A stretch of DNA of 64,000 nt. It comes from Ophiura sarsii (taxonomy: Eukaryota; Echinodermata; Ophiuroidea; Amphilepidida; Ophiuridae). Made by a program: the position numbers and the translations under genes. The notes under the pieces are model-generated. The model did not search any database, was not told where the DNA came from, and saw only the letters and a program-made list of their open reading frames with translations. The DNA lies in NCBI GenBank assembly GCA_035610835.1, contig CM069442.1, positions 34,326,452-34,390,451 of the forward strand, read 5' to 3'. This document shows positions 44,966 to 56,659 of the stretch, piece after piece. Each line of letters begins with the position of its first letter. The first letter of the stretch is position 1.

Positions 44966-47900
44966 CAGTTAGATACTGACACTATTAGGAATGCTAACTA
45001 CGCCTGCCATGCTCAGCTGATACATACACACCTCCTATTGCCAATATTTTGCTCATTAGCAATGGGGAAAAAATGTTGATGGCACTAAATTATCATGGGA
45101 GGTCGGTAGGTCACAATTGTTTTTTTACACCCTGGATCCAACCAAAATCCCTTGATTTCTTTTTTTTTACAATTCATTGAGGGGGAATACGAATTACAAT
45201 GTTTCAGAATATTACATCTTTGATCAGTGGTGGATAATTACAGACAATTTAAAAAAATAAAAGCCACATTTTGTGCGCTCTTTTCACCCGACACACACCA
45301 ACCAATTTCTTGCCCCCCCCCCCTCCCTGAAAAATATTGATTTGGGTGCCACCACTGCCTTTGATTCTTTCTTAACATTGTATGTCTTTAATGACCTTTA
45401 ACACCCCATGAGCCACAACATGAAGGCTATTTAAAAAGATGAAACATGGAACAATTCAATCTAAGCCTGTTTTCATGGATGTTTGAAACATGGTTGTGAA
45501 AAGGGTAACCGGTAACAAAACTTTTTTTACCATTTTGGCCTTACATACATTCTGTAAAATTACGTAAATTTAAAGGTAATTATTTTATCACACTTTGCCC
45601 ACAAGCCACAAGCTACATATTGCAGATATTCAATTTGGCAATCTTACGATACCAAAGTATCATACTGCTAAATTTGTGGAACGTGAAATTTAAAATAGAT
45701 TAAAAGTATTGGTTCTCACTTGAAATAAAAGACTGACTTTCTGATTGGGAATTAACCAACAAAAATATACAATGATCGCTTGTGATGATTTAACATTAAT
45801 TGTGTTTGTTATTCTTGATCTTTTGATGCCGTTATTCAATACATATTACGCAAATAGACATTCCGGTAAATATACAGGTACAATATATATCGCATAGCAT
45901 ATGTGTGCGCGTACGTACGTGTGGGTTAATATACCTGCCTCACCAATCATTAGTCAAACCATTTCTAGTGAAAGTGTGTGACGTAGATTGTAACACTATT
46001 CGCATACAGTTGTTGGTAGTTTTATGACCTGTGTTTGTGCAATACAAGGCAATTTCTTGGAAACTGGATTTTCTCTTCCCCTATTTTGGGACAATGATTT
46101 AAATTGACTTTCTTTGAATAAAGATAACAATATTTGATGAAGAACAAAATGGTATCTTGAATTAGAATTGATGCAACTACCATACTTTTTTTTTGAATTC
46201 CTTGTATGTTGACACTAAAGTCCTGTAAATTGAGAATCAAATAGTTTGATTGGTTTCTACCAAATTCTACTGTCTTTTCTCTCTTTTGGCATGATGACAC
46301 TATGAGAGGCCGATTCCCTGAAACTTTTGATTGATTTTGGTTGGATCATGGACGTACATGAACCACTACTTGTGTGTTGTGTTATAGACAACAAGGAGTA
46401 AAATGTCAAGAGTTGAAGGAGTCACTATAGGTCAATACATAGCCATACTTTATATAGTTCAATTTTAACTAGCCTTCTGTGCCACCTTGGACAGAAAATG
46501 TAGACAAAGTTAATTGTGACTTCCAGGCCAAAGGTTTCCACTTGAAATACTTATCACATCAAATTATTTATATTCATCAATTCTATCTTTTCTTAACTAT
46601 CACAATAATGATTTTTTGGTACATTTGTAATTTGTGAATCTTTTTTTGTTGAAAATACGTCAAATCAAAATTCAGTAACAAAAGATGTTTCAGTTCATAA
46701 TCATACAGGCCTACACACAAGAGTTTTCAAAATGTTTAAATAAATCACATACAAGTTGAAAGTTTTTGTTGTAAACTTATGAACACAAATGAAATGATTC
46801 CAAGAAATTTCTATATATTCCCTTTTATTTCAATAGAAAATGCAATTTCATGAATTTGTACAAACGCATAGTGTGAATTTGGCATCTTGAAAACCACAAG
46901 AATGTTACCAAAAACAATGTCACAAACCAAAATAGTTATAAAATACAGTCTCTTTTTGAAAAGTTGCACATAGGGAAAAAACAAAACTGTTTTAGGGGCC
47001 TGACGACCCACTTTTTGGATTTTTTTTTAATTCTTTTTTTTTTAGATATTTTTTTCCTCTCAAATCACGTAAAAATCAGCCGATTTTTGGCCGAAAATCT
47101 TGTCAAATTTTTGTGACATTTTGGATAAAAAAACAAAACAACAAAAACAGCCCAACCCTACTTGACTGGTCCGTCCGCCCGTAAAACAGGATTTTAGGAT
47201 TTTTTTGTCGCCTAACCACTCATTTTCAATAATTTAGTCATTGTTGAATTGAGGGGGAAAATAATGACCACAACTTTTCATTTTGATGCCCTAAAGCCAT
47301 CAGATGATAGGGGTTGGGGTTACTCATCATGGCTGGCGAGCTCCGCCACTGCAATATAAATATTTAACTTTTATTTAAAGAACTAGCTAAAATATCTCAA
47401 ACTTTTTCTTGTGCAAAACCATACAACAACATAATATTATTATGATACATCCACAACAACTTTCACCGTATACATGCCACACTCTGTACACAAGTGAACT
47501 AACCAAGTACCCAGCCTCTTTACACACCATGGAATGTTAAAGATGCCATGTAGACATGCTAGGGTCGCGACCCCAAAGTTCTTTACCCTCGGCCGCCCCA
47601 AACTTGACACTACGAAGCGTGCTAGGTCACCCAGACTGCTACATGATGAGCGACTTAAGCAGATGGAAACAGGCTTTAACTAGTTGAAAAGAAGGCAAGT
47701 TTCTTTGCAGTAGAATATTTTGCGGAAGTCGGAGAGAAACACAAGGCATTTCACGAGTGAATAAAATGTGACAGAAATCAACAATGGTTTATACTTAACA
47801 GTTTCATACAAATATTATATTTTCAACATATTAAATGAAAATCTTTCACAAAACAGCTGGAATAATATATAAGTAGTATTTTATTTGTATTAACTTATTA

Positions 47901-49260
47901 AGTGCACAAAAATGGAAGAACAAAACCCGGGAACAAAACCTTGGAGCAATTAGCTTTTAGACAACAATCACACTTATTTAATAAATGAAATAAAACAACT
48001 ACTATAATTCGAAAGCAACTATAAAAACTACTTAAAATAATCTGCATTTGTATTTTTTTTGCAATACAACTTACAAGGATGGAAATGACCTCTGACATGA
48101 CCTCCCTCTTCCTTAATTCAATCAGTGTCTGTTTCTGTAACTTACCATCCAAAACACCAGAACCAAGATATCACAAAGTTTCAAAGAAGAAATCTGCCAA
48201 ATTCATCACAAAAATCTGATGCAAACCAGATGGAAGGAGCCCAAAATGTCAGAGCACCACCAGAAAGAACTAGTCCTCTATCTTCACTAACATTTCACTC
48301 TTAACTTTTTACATGGCTTTTACAATAAATAGCAAAGTATGGATTATCTCACATAACCAGACTAACCATTTGAATGATTATTGTGACTAGAATAAACACC
48401 AGCCCTGTTTATACCCTGTTAGACAATAGCATTGGAACAAACACAATAGAACTAACCAAGCAGTTATAAGATGCAACATCCACTTGGTGCCCAGATCCCT
48501 ACCCTTAGCACAGCATTGCATGCAGTGACAAGTGGCACGCAGGTGATTGATTCTCATATATCACTAACCCAGCCAGAAATGAAAATCAATAAGACACAAA
48601 ATATTGGAATGCATAGCCCACTCAATAAGGTGTATAATCAGTGTTAGTAGTAGTACATACATTTCATAAGCCATTTGGGCTACCTGACTACCTTCTAAGA
48701 GCATTTTATTACTTTGCTTTTTAAAAAAACAGCTTTGGAAATTCAGCTTTGATCAATGTAAACAACTCATTTTAATATTTAAATGATCATAATTGGAAAT
48801 ATAAATACAAAATCAACTCATGAGTCAATTAAAATCATTTGGGCTATTTTATCGTAGCAAATTGGGCTACTTAGATGGCAACACTGTGTAACACTTTATG
48901 TATACTGTATAATATTATTTGCAAATCAAATAGGGAGATTTAGTACCTTATTTTCTAAAGCAAATTCATACAAAATGCTGTTTGCATGTTACCCTCTCAC
49001 CTCAGTAGCTGCTGTAACATTGTTGACAACATTCCAATCTTTACACACAAAACCCCCATTGGCTATAATAGGTGGGTGATTACAGAAACATTGTTTGACA
49101 TTATAAACATTCTTAAATATTAAATAATCCAAATCACATTTAACAAGATTGTTTCTTAAATCAATTGGCATATTCCTTATTGATTGATCACTTCCTAGAC
49201 TCCTGCTAATGATCCATTCACGATTCCCTGTGAGCCCTATTAGCCAGTCACTGCGTTTAT
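44966..49260. other. No gene recognised
   Basis: AT-rich sequence with a poly-C run near 45315 and poly-T runs near 47025. No exon, RNA gene or clear mobile element could be supported by eye. The short frames at 46022-46300 and 47898-48152 have no recognisable features. Confidence 0.5.
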
Positions 49261-50121
49261 GCACTTATCAATTGCAACCCCGGCCCCTGGGTACCCGGGG
49301 ATGGCCGGGACTTTGATATCATGTTAGCCGGGGATTTGACCCAAAATGTGTCCCCGCAGGGCCGGGCATATGCCGGGACTTGTTGTGTCAATTTAAGTTA
49401 GCCAAAGAGCCGGGAATTTAGGCGGGGAATTTAGCCGAGTGAGGGCCGGGGTTTGGCCGTGATTTACCCGAGCTTTTTCAACCGTTTCAACCATTTCAAC
49501 TGCTAAATTCAGTATGCAAGTACAAAGTAGGCCCATAACATAGCGAGTATTCAGCAGCGACGTGCGCTACATGAAGCTGTTATAATTTAGAAGGTATTTC
49601 CCTTTTTCGTTTGTTAGAATATTTTAATTCAATTATTTTGGCAAAGGTTCTGTAACAATTGCCAATGCAAACCACATGTGAGTAGGCCTATTGCTTGAAT
49701 ACACATAGGCCTACTTTGGAAGTATTTCATGATGTTATCTAATCCATTCAGAGCTCTGCAATTTATCGAATACCGGGACATAGTAGCCTATGCCTGCCAA
49801 ATTTTGAACCAATGTATGCATGCAAATCACGCTACGAACATGACGAGGCATAATGATGATATAGGATTGTGAGAAACCATGCTCTGCAATATATTAGCAG
49901 ATTCAAGGGCCGGGATTTAGCCCAAGAAAACCCGGGGATTGTATCAATGCCCGGCCCATAGGGGGCCGGGACTTGTCAGGGGATTACTCAATATTTATGC
50001 CCCGCCCGTCAGGGACTTTGCCGGGACTTAGGCGGGGAATTTAAAATTTCAAAAATACATCTCCGGCACAAGTCCCGGCCATCCCCGGGTACCCAGGGGC
50101 CGGGGTTGCAATTGATAAGCG
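49261..50121. mobile_element. GC-rich 0.86-kb element with ~53-bp terminal inverted repeats
   Basis: Starts gcacttatcaattgcaaccc / cggcccctgggtacccgggg / atggccgggactt and ends with the reverse complement of the same sequence with one mismatch (50069-50121). Inside, gccgggamttaggcggggaa / ttta occurs near both ends in the same orientation (about 49409 and 50020), and further ccgggg motifs occur. Its shoulders are strikingly GC-rich beside the AT-rich surroundings. No transposase frame; class unassigned. Confidence 0.8.
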
Positions 50122-51824
50122 CATTAATAAGCTATCTTATTGGTTACTTTATAATGTGATATTATAATCAATTCTAATCATGGGAGACCAATGGAACAGA
50201 TAATAGTTAATACCATTACCTGCCATGATAATACAAATCGTTTATATTATTTATTAAATAGCAGGAGGGAACGGAATCCATATTTTTGGTTTATTTAAAT
50301 TACCAATCAGTTCACAGCCTCTGACTGGCCCAAAGATTGATACATCTTTTATTACATTATTTGTTTACAGAAATGTATACAATATTTTTTCATACATGGA
50401 ATAAATATCACATACAATTTGCAATTGTAAAGGCTAGCACTTCACGATCCAGAAAATGTGATCTTAATAAAGTTTATTTACAAAATTCTACTTTATTCCA
50501 CCCACTATTTACACACATCCCCTGGTACATTCTTCCCACACACTCTAAATCTCCCCACTTCCTGAAAAGATCTTTCTGTTTGCAAGCTTCTGTTACCGTA
50601 GCAACCCAAAGGTCACGAGGTCATGGAGACTGAACAATGCCATAGAAGTACACCTTGTTGAGTAGATCTGGCTAGACATCCTTGCACACCATGCAAGGAC
50701 TCCAAATATTGTCATTGTGACTTTATTCAATATGTTAAGGGTACTGATATAGTAACAAATTGAGTTATAAATTGTGTACAAATGTTTGAAATATCAGTAA
50801 ATATTTCACTGTGGCACTTTTGAAAGACCTTGAAGAATATTTTAATTGCTTCTCCCAAAGATTCCTTTGAAAATGTTGTTAATGCAATATATGTAAGCTG
50901 TATGTTTCATGGGTAGGTAAGTCTGGAAAAACATCTTTGCAGTACTAAAAGAGCTTGTAATAACCCCTGGACATAAATAAAAGAGCCTGCATGAATTGCT
51001 CTAATCAACCTGATCAAATTGGCAAAACATTGGTACAAATATCAATAAATATTACACCATTATGCCATAAAAACTTCCTTTAAGTGTATGTATGACATTA
51101 TATTATGGGCAATCAATGATAATGAGGCCATGGTCAAATTAGGTCAATGTTAACAGTGTTGCCAGGGTTTAGACAGAACAATCATTTTCAAAAAGTAGCC
51201 CAATTGATCATACTTGGTCAATGTTAATTACTGTATCCACAAATTCAATCAGTACAATTATATGGCAATTGTTATCAAAATATAGTCCAATTTGTTTCAC
51301 AGTATTGATATCTGGCATGTGTATCAAGGACATAGATACTTGGAAGTTAAAAAACATCAATTTTGATTGAACAAAGGAAGTTTCACACGAGTTCATATTA
51401 AAATTATGCTAGATCAAAGAACTACTTAGTTTCATTTTAAATAATGAGTAGATCACCATTTGATTCTAAAAAGACACCAAGAGCCACTCCCAATAAGCTC
51501 AAAATGGGAGAACCACACCCAAACCCCAATCCAATAAATGCCCTGAATAAAACTACATAGAACAGTTCCTACAGTCGTACTGATTCAGTGTTTCTAGTTT
51601 ACAATTGTTGGTGTTTACCCTTTACTTTAAAAATAGGTATGTTGAATTTTGAAATTAAGGCTTTACTTTACTACTGGGAGGAAGAACATTTTGTCTGAAG
51701 CTGTTCACTCTATTATGACACAAGTAGCACAACATGCATGGCCCAAATCATGTGGTATTTCTAGAATGGCCCAACTTGAACTACCGAGTGTCAGTCCCAT
51801 AATAATACTGTTATAGCTACAAGG
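50122..51824. other. No gene recognised
   Basis: AT-rich unique-looking DNA between two mobile elements. Short frames on both strands, none with recognisable motifs. Confidence 0.5.
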
Positions 51825-52036
51825 TACTGTAAACGTGGTAATTTTCGCACAATCAATTTTTCGCTCTTTACAGATTTTAACTGTCTTGCATATTTGTAAA
51901 GTCTGGATTTGTAGTTTCATCACATAGACCTATATGCAAAAGAAATATATTTGTGTGCTATTATTTTCACGGTAGCTGGTTCGTGCGCGAAAAGCGCGAA
52001 AATAAATATAGAGCGAAAATATATACTTTTACAGTA
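51825..52036. mobile_element. TACTGTAAAA hairpin MITE
   Basis: Starts tactgtaaacgtggtaattt / tcgc and ends gcgaaaatatatacttttac / agta. The interior tagtttcatcacatagacct / atatgcaaaagaaatatatt is nearly identical to the truncated copy at 54901. About 212 bp. Confidence 0.78.
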
Positions 52037-53480
52037 GGTCAATGCTAAACCAAGTCTGTAGACAAGCCTTGTTATCAAACTTGGCTCATTGTGTTGAGGG
52101 ATATGACCTTTGGTTAAGACTCCACAACCAATGAATATTTAAACGCTCTGGTAGTCATGCATTCAATTGCCAAGTACACAATACTGGTGCAACGTATGTA
52201 TCCCTTGCTTTAGCGGGATAATAATGCGCATGTATTGATGTTAAATAAACAATAAATTATACAACACAAATGAAATATTGATACCAGGGTTCAGAAAGTT
52301 ACTGTAAAACATGGATTGCATGGCTATTTATGCATTGCCGAACTATGGGTTAGGTAATTATTTCACCGAAAGACCTTTGTTTTGAAGGGGTGGTTATTTT
52401 TCTTGTTGTAGGTGTGCTTATTATTCTTATTTCATTGTCTTTTATTATATCCCTATTTCGAAGCAGGATAACAAAAATACCATGTTTCTCAACAAACTTT
52501 GAAATAGGAGGGGATTTTACACTGATTTTTACATGCTTTATCACTAAAATAAAAAACAATTGAGAAATTATCAAATTAGGAAGTGAGAGGATACGAGAAA
52601 CATGATTTATTTTGTTACTTGGCCATAATATTATTAGCATATCAAAAATGTATTAATATTTTGAAACTATTTACATTTCCCCCTTTGTAGCAGGTTTTCA
52701 CTCTCAGTAAATGTGCAGACAACCAAACTATTTATGTCTTTTCTCCTTTAATTCAGAGAACTGTGAACAAAACGCATCATAACCAGTTAAATGTCATTAC
52801 ATAAGTAGTGAGTGATTAATTGAACATTGAATGTCATCTATCATACTACGGACTTTGGAACTAGGATACAGTAATAAAAAATGACCAGGTAGTATTGATG
52901 AGGGGAAATGGTATAGGAGCTCCACTGATAAAAAATGTTGTCAATTTGCAATTTATTAAAAAAAACACCTTTCATTATTTATTCATTTATTTACTCACAG
53001 AGTAATGCAAAACCATATCTATCGATAGGTTGTCTACGTTACATGGATGGAAGTGATAGATACATTTGAATTTTGACTTTGCAAAGCTATTTCTTCATTT
53101 TGATGAATTTCCTAAATCACTACTATATAAGAAGAGATATTTATTAAATCATAATTAATCTTTTGTCATTTAAAAAAACATGTAATACATAGAAAGTCAT
53201 ATTAATTACATGGATTCAACTTGCTGCTAAAAAGCCCAACATCTATTCATGCGGTTTGACTGTTGGGGGCGCTATAACATTGACCATGTGATCAAGAATT
53301 TTGGCCTCTTCCCGAATTTGAAAGGAAATCTCAAATGTTTTTACTGAGCATCAGCATCATCCCAATAAAATCATATTAAACTCAATGTGGCAACACTAGA
53401 GTGAGTTGAATTAATTGGTTGCCTGAAGGCCTGGTAGGCAAATGCCAATCAAACAAATGACCGTATGTAGCCCATTACTG

Positions 53481-53691
53481 TACTGTAAGAGTGATAAATT
53501 TCGCATACACATTTTCACATTTTGTCAAATCCTTTGCTTATACAATAAGTCAAAACATTTCCAATTTTGATTTTTTGGCATAGACTTACATTCTTAAGAA
53601 CCACATTCATTTTAAATTTAATTTTGGAATAAAATGCGAAGAGGCCCAAAAGCGTGAAAAAATGTGGCTTAAAAATGACCACTTTTACAGA
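53481..53691. mobile_element. TACTGTAAGA hairpin MITE (diverged)
   Basis: Starts tactgtaagagtgataaatt / tcgc and ends aaaaatgaccacttttacag. Interior aaaagcgtgaaaaaatg. Same general plan as the copies at 21692 and 51825 but more diverged. Confidence 0.62.
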
Positions 53692-54221
53692 ATCAAGATG
53701 ATGCATGGCACAAAGCGATGGTGCAATGCGTTAATTTCACATATTATGTTATGAAGCACAATTTGACGTCCACATACAAACGAAGCTTCGTATTAACGTA
53801 CCGGTTTAATAATCAAGCGAGAACAAAGTATGAATTGCTGATTAAATAATGTATCACATATAATCCATGGGTGTAATACAAGCTGACTAATCAATTTTTC
53901 ACAATGATTTCTCCTGAATGAATACAATCCCTCCAAACTCTGATTTATTTTTAATTTCAATAATAATCACTTTCAACATAATTTAAAGAATATCAGGTAA
54001 AAACCATAAACAAATCCATTGACTGATAATTGCTTAAGTATACAATCAGTTCAATTTCAAAATTAATTAACTTGACCGCAATAAAATTTACAAATGACAT
54101 TTGCATAATTCAGCGTAGTTAGGAAGAATTGTTTCTATTTTTTCTTCTTCCAATAACTACCAGAAGCTATGAGAGTTCCACTCATAAATACTAACGCTAA
54201 TCAAAAATTTGGAAATTAAAT

Positions 54222-54279
54222 GATTTATTTTATCAATCAATCAATAAATCAATTAATTTAATTAATCGTTTAATTTGTG

Positions 54280-54318
<39 letters not shown>

Positions 54319-54381
54319 TTAATTAATTGTTTAATTTGTGTTATTTATTTATTTATTTATTAATTAATTGTTTAATTTGTG

Positions 54382-54450
<69 letters not shown>

Positions 54451-54500
54451 CGTTTGGGTGTTTGTTTGTTTATTTTTTATTTATTTTTTTATTTTTATTA
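54222..54500. repeat. Compound TTTA / TTGA / TCAA microsatellite
   Basis: (tcaa)n, then (ttta)n blocks separated by ttaattaattgtttaatttg / tgtta repeated three times, then a long (ttga)n run at about 54385-54450 followed by (ttta)n. The three-fold repeat of the ttaattgtttaatttgtgtta link shows that the array grew by unit duplication. Confidence 0.9.
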
Positions 54501-54675
54501 AACATGGGAGTTGGAAAGAGGTCAACCATAGTTCAATGCAAACAATAACAATCCATTTTATAAATATGATACATTACCAAGGTCTAAATCATCATAAATT
54601 ATCATTTAATTACCACAAAGACCTCATCAAATACAACAACAGATTTCAACACAAAATCCTACAATAGACTAATAC

Positions 54676-54790
54676 CAACCAACCAACCAACCCATTGGGC
54701 ATTCTCATGCAATTCAATAGCTGTTGTATCATGTATGAGGAGGAGGCATTAAATAATATAAAATGGTTGGTTTACAGTTGGTTGGTTCAT
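54676..54790. repeat. Small inverted repeat (CCAA)n/(GGTT)n
   Basis: accaaccaaccaaccc near 54676 is mirrored by ggttggtttacagttggttgg near 54765, about 110 bp in total. Could form a short hairpin; no other feature. Confidence 0.5.
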
Positions 54791-54900
54791 ACATGATAAC
54801 TTTCCATTGTTGGATCTGACATTTTGTTCATGGCTAATGGAGTTCCTGTATGAAAATAATCCTATCATCACTTGTTTAAAAAAAAAGAAGACTTATTTGG

Positions 54901-55105
54901 CAGAATGACTTTTCGCGCGATTAATTTTTCAAGCTTTGTTGATTTTGAACTGTTTTGCGTGTTTTTAAATTCACGATTTGTAGCTTCATCACATAGACCT
55001 ATACGCAAAAGAAATATATTTATGTGTTATTATTTTTGCGGTAGCTGTGTCGAGCGCATAAAGTGTGAAAATAAATGATGCGTGAAAATGTCCATGTTTA
55101 CAGTA
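54901..55105. mobile_element. TACTGTAAAA hairpin MITE, left end missing
   Basis: Right end gcgtgaaaatgtccatgttt / acagta is intact; the left end begins at about gactttt-cgcgcgattaat without tactgtaaa. Interior tagcttcatcacatagacct / atacgcaaaagaaatatatt matches the copy at 51825. Probably truncated by a later event. Confidence 0.7.
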
Positions 55106-55235
55106 CATGAATACGCACACATCATGGACCAAAATGGTTAAGTGGCTGTGAACAGAAAGCCAACTGTAATTAAATTTGAGCTTAGTATGAAAAGTGAAAA
55201 ATCAAATGTTTTTGTCAAAATTACTGCATTTTACT

Positions 55236-55589
55236 TTACCGAAAAGGCAACCAATTCCGAATCCCACTTTCGTGTAAGATAACAAACGAATCATTAATTC
55301 TTCGTGGCCCCTCTTCACTTACGAAGCAGCACTGCCATAATTTGTGAATGATTTCATTTAGAGATGGCGAAAAACTGTTTGGATTTATATCATCAACCAT
55401 CATTGGCATACGTGATGAATCATCTGTGTGGCATAATATAAAGTGTAAATGGCCGGGCGTATTATTGAGCAATCTCATTGTCACTCTTACTCGTTTGCCC
55501 TGCTGGCCTATTAACACTATTGTTATTAAATTGGGAATCATGATGATATGACAGTCGGTGTTGCCCAGATGTAGTACAATGTAGCACAA
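55236..55589 (-). other. Unrecognised 117-codon open frame, possible exon
   Basis: Part of the frame (KRVRVTMRLLNNTPGHLH, DDINPNSFSPSLNEIIHKLW and RINDSFVILHESGIRNWLPF) is not low complexity and reads like real protein. It ends near a possible donor (tttcg|gtaaag at about 55241), and a possible acceptor (aggccag at about 55501) would start it at QGKRVRV. I do not recognise a family. It could be an exon of an unknown gene, a pseudogene piece, or chance. Confidence 0.25.
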
Positions 55590-56371
55590 TTAGTTGGTGA
55601 GGAACGAACCAAATTAACTTATTCTACACATCATTCATTGTAATTTTATTTTAGATTTAAAGTGGCGCACGCAATTCTAGAATCTGACAATTTTTGAAAG
55701 ATTGCAAAATTATCAAATGTACCATGCATTTTACTCACTTAAAAGCCATATTCATAAGGATGGACAATTGATATATAATTGAATAATAGCAGCCCAACTG
55801 TCGGACCAAAACTGTAGACATGGCAACCTTGTTGTGAGACAATAGCACTGGTTTATACCTGATCTAATCATGGTACTCTTCTTTTTAATTTGATAACAAT
55901 TGACCAGCTATAATTGTGAGTCCATTTACTTAAATAGTTGATCAAATTATTGCAGTGCATCTTATCTTCTTCTTTTTTTAATATAGATTTCGAACAGTGC
56001 AGGGTGCTAACTTAGTGAGATGTAAACATTCATTTTATGGGAACTTCTTGTTGTATTCATAGTAACTTCTTGTTGCATCTGGGATCTGGTGGTCATGATA
56101 CTTGATAATTCTCGTCACCCAAAAATGCTAGTATTTTACACAGCTGTTTGTAGAAAAGCCACCTCATACGTAAAATTCAAACAGGTATTTGAAGAAGAAA
56201 AAAATCACATAATTGTAGGACATAGCTTTTAGCGCAAAAGGAGCTAAGTATTTTAGGGTTAGGGGTTATGGTTAGGGGTTATTTTGATGGCCTTAGAGTA
56301 GTATTTTTTAGCAGGGGGATGGTTAAATGACACAGATATGAAATACAACAGCCACAAAAAGCATGTTCAGT

Positions 56372-56659
56372 CAAGGCTCAAGATAACAGGTTTTTTTACC
56401 AGGACCTACTTTTTTCAAAAGTAGCGCCCCCGGATCAGGGGGATTTATTGAGAACCGGGAGCTACTTTAAGTCTACCAGGAGCTAATCTTTAATTAAATC
56501 AAATAAGCTTGAGTGAAATTCGATGTTTTTGGGCCATATTTCGGCGCTAGTTCAGGCATAATATCAGCGCTCGGTTGTTTATTTTTCAGCATTACCGGGC
56601 GCTTTGGCAGAAAGACCGAGGGGTAAAAATCGCCCAGCGCCCACTTATCTTGAGCCTTG
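56372..56659. mobile_element. hAT-like MITE with perfect 8-bp target-site duplication
   Basis: Perfect 15-bp termini: caaggctcaagataa (56372-56386) and ttatcttgagccttg (56645-56659). Directly flanked by tgttcagt on both sides (56364-56371 and 56660-56667), an 8-bp duplication as made by hAT transposases. 288 bp, non-coding; GC-richer than its surroundings. Confidence 0.88.
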
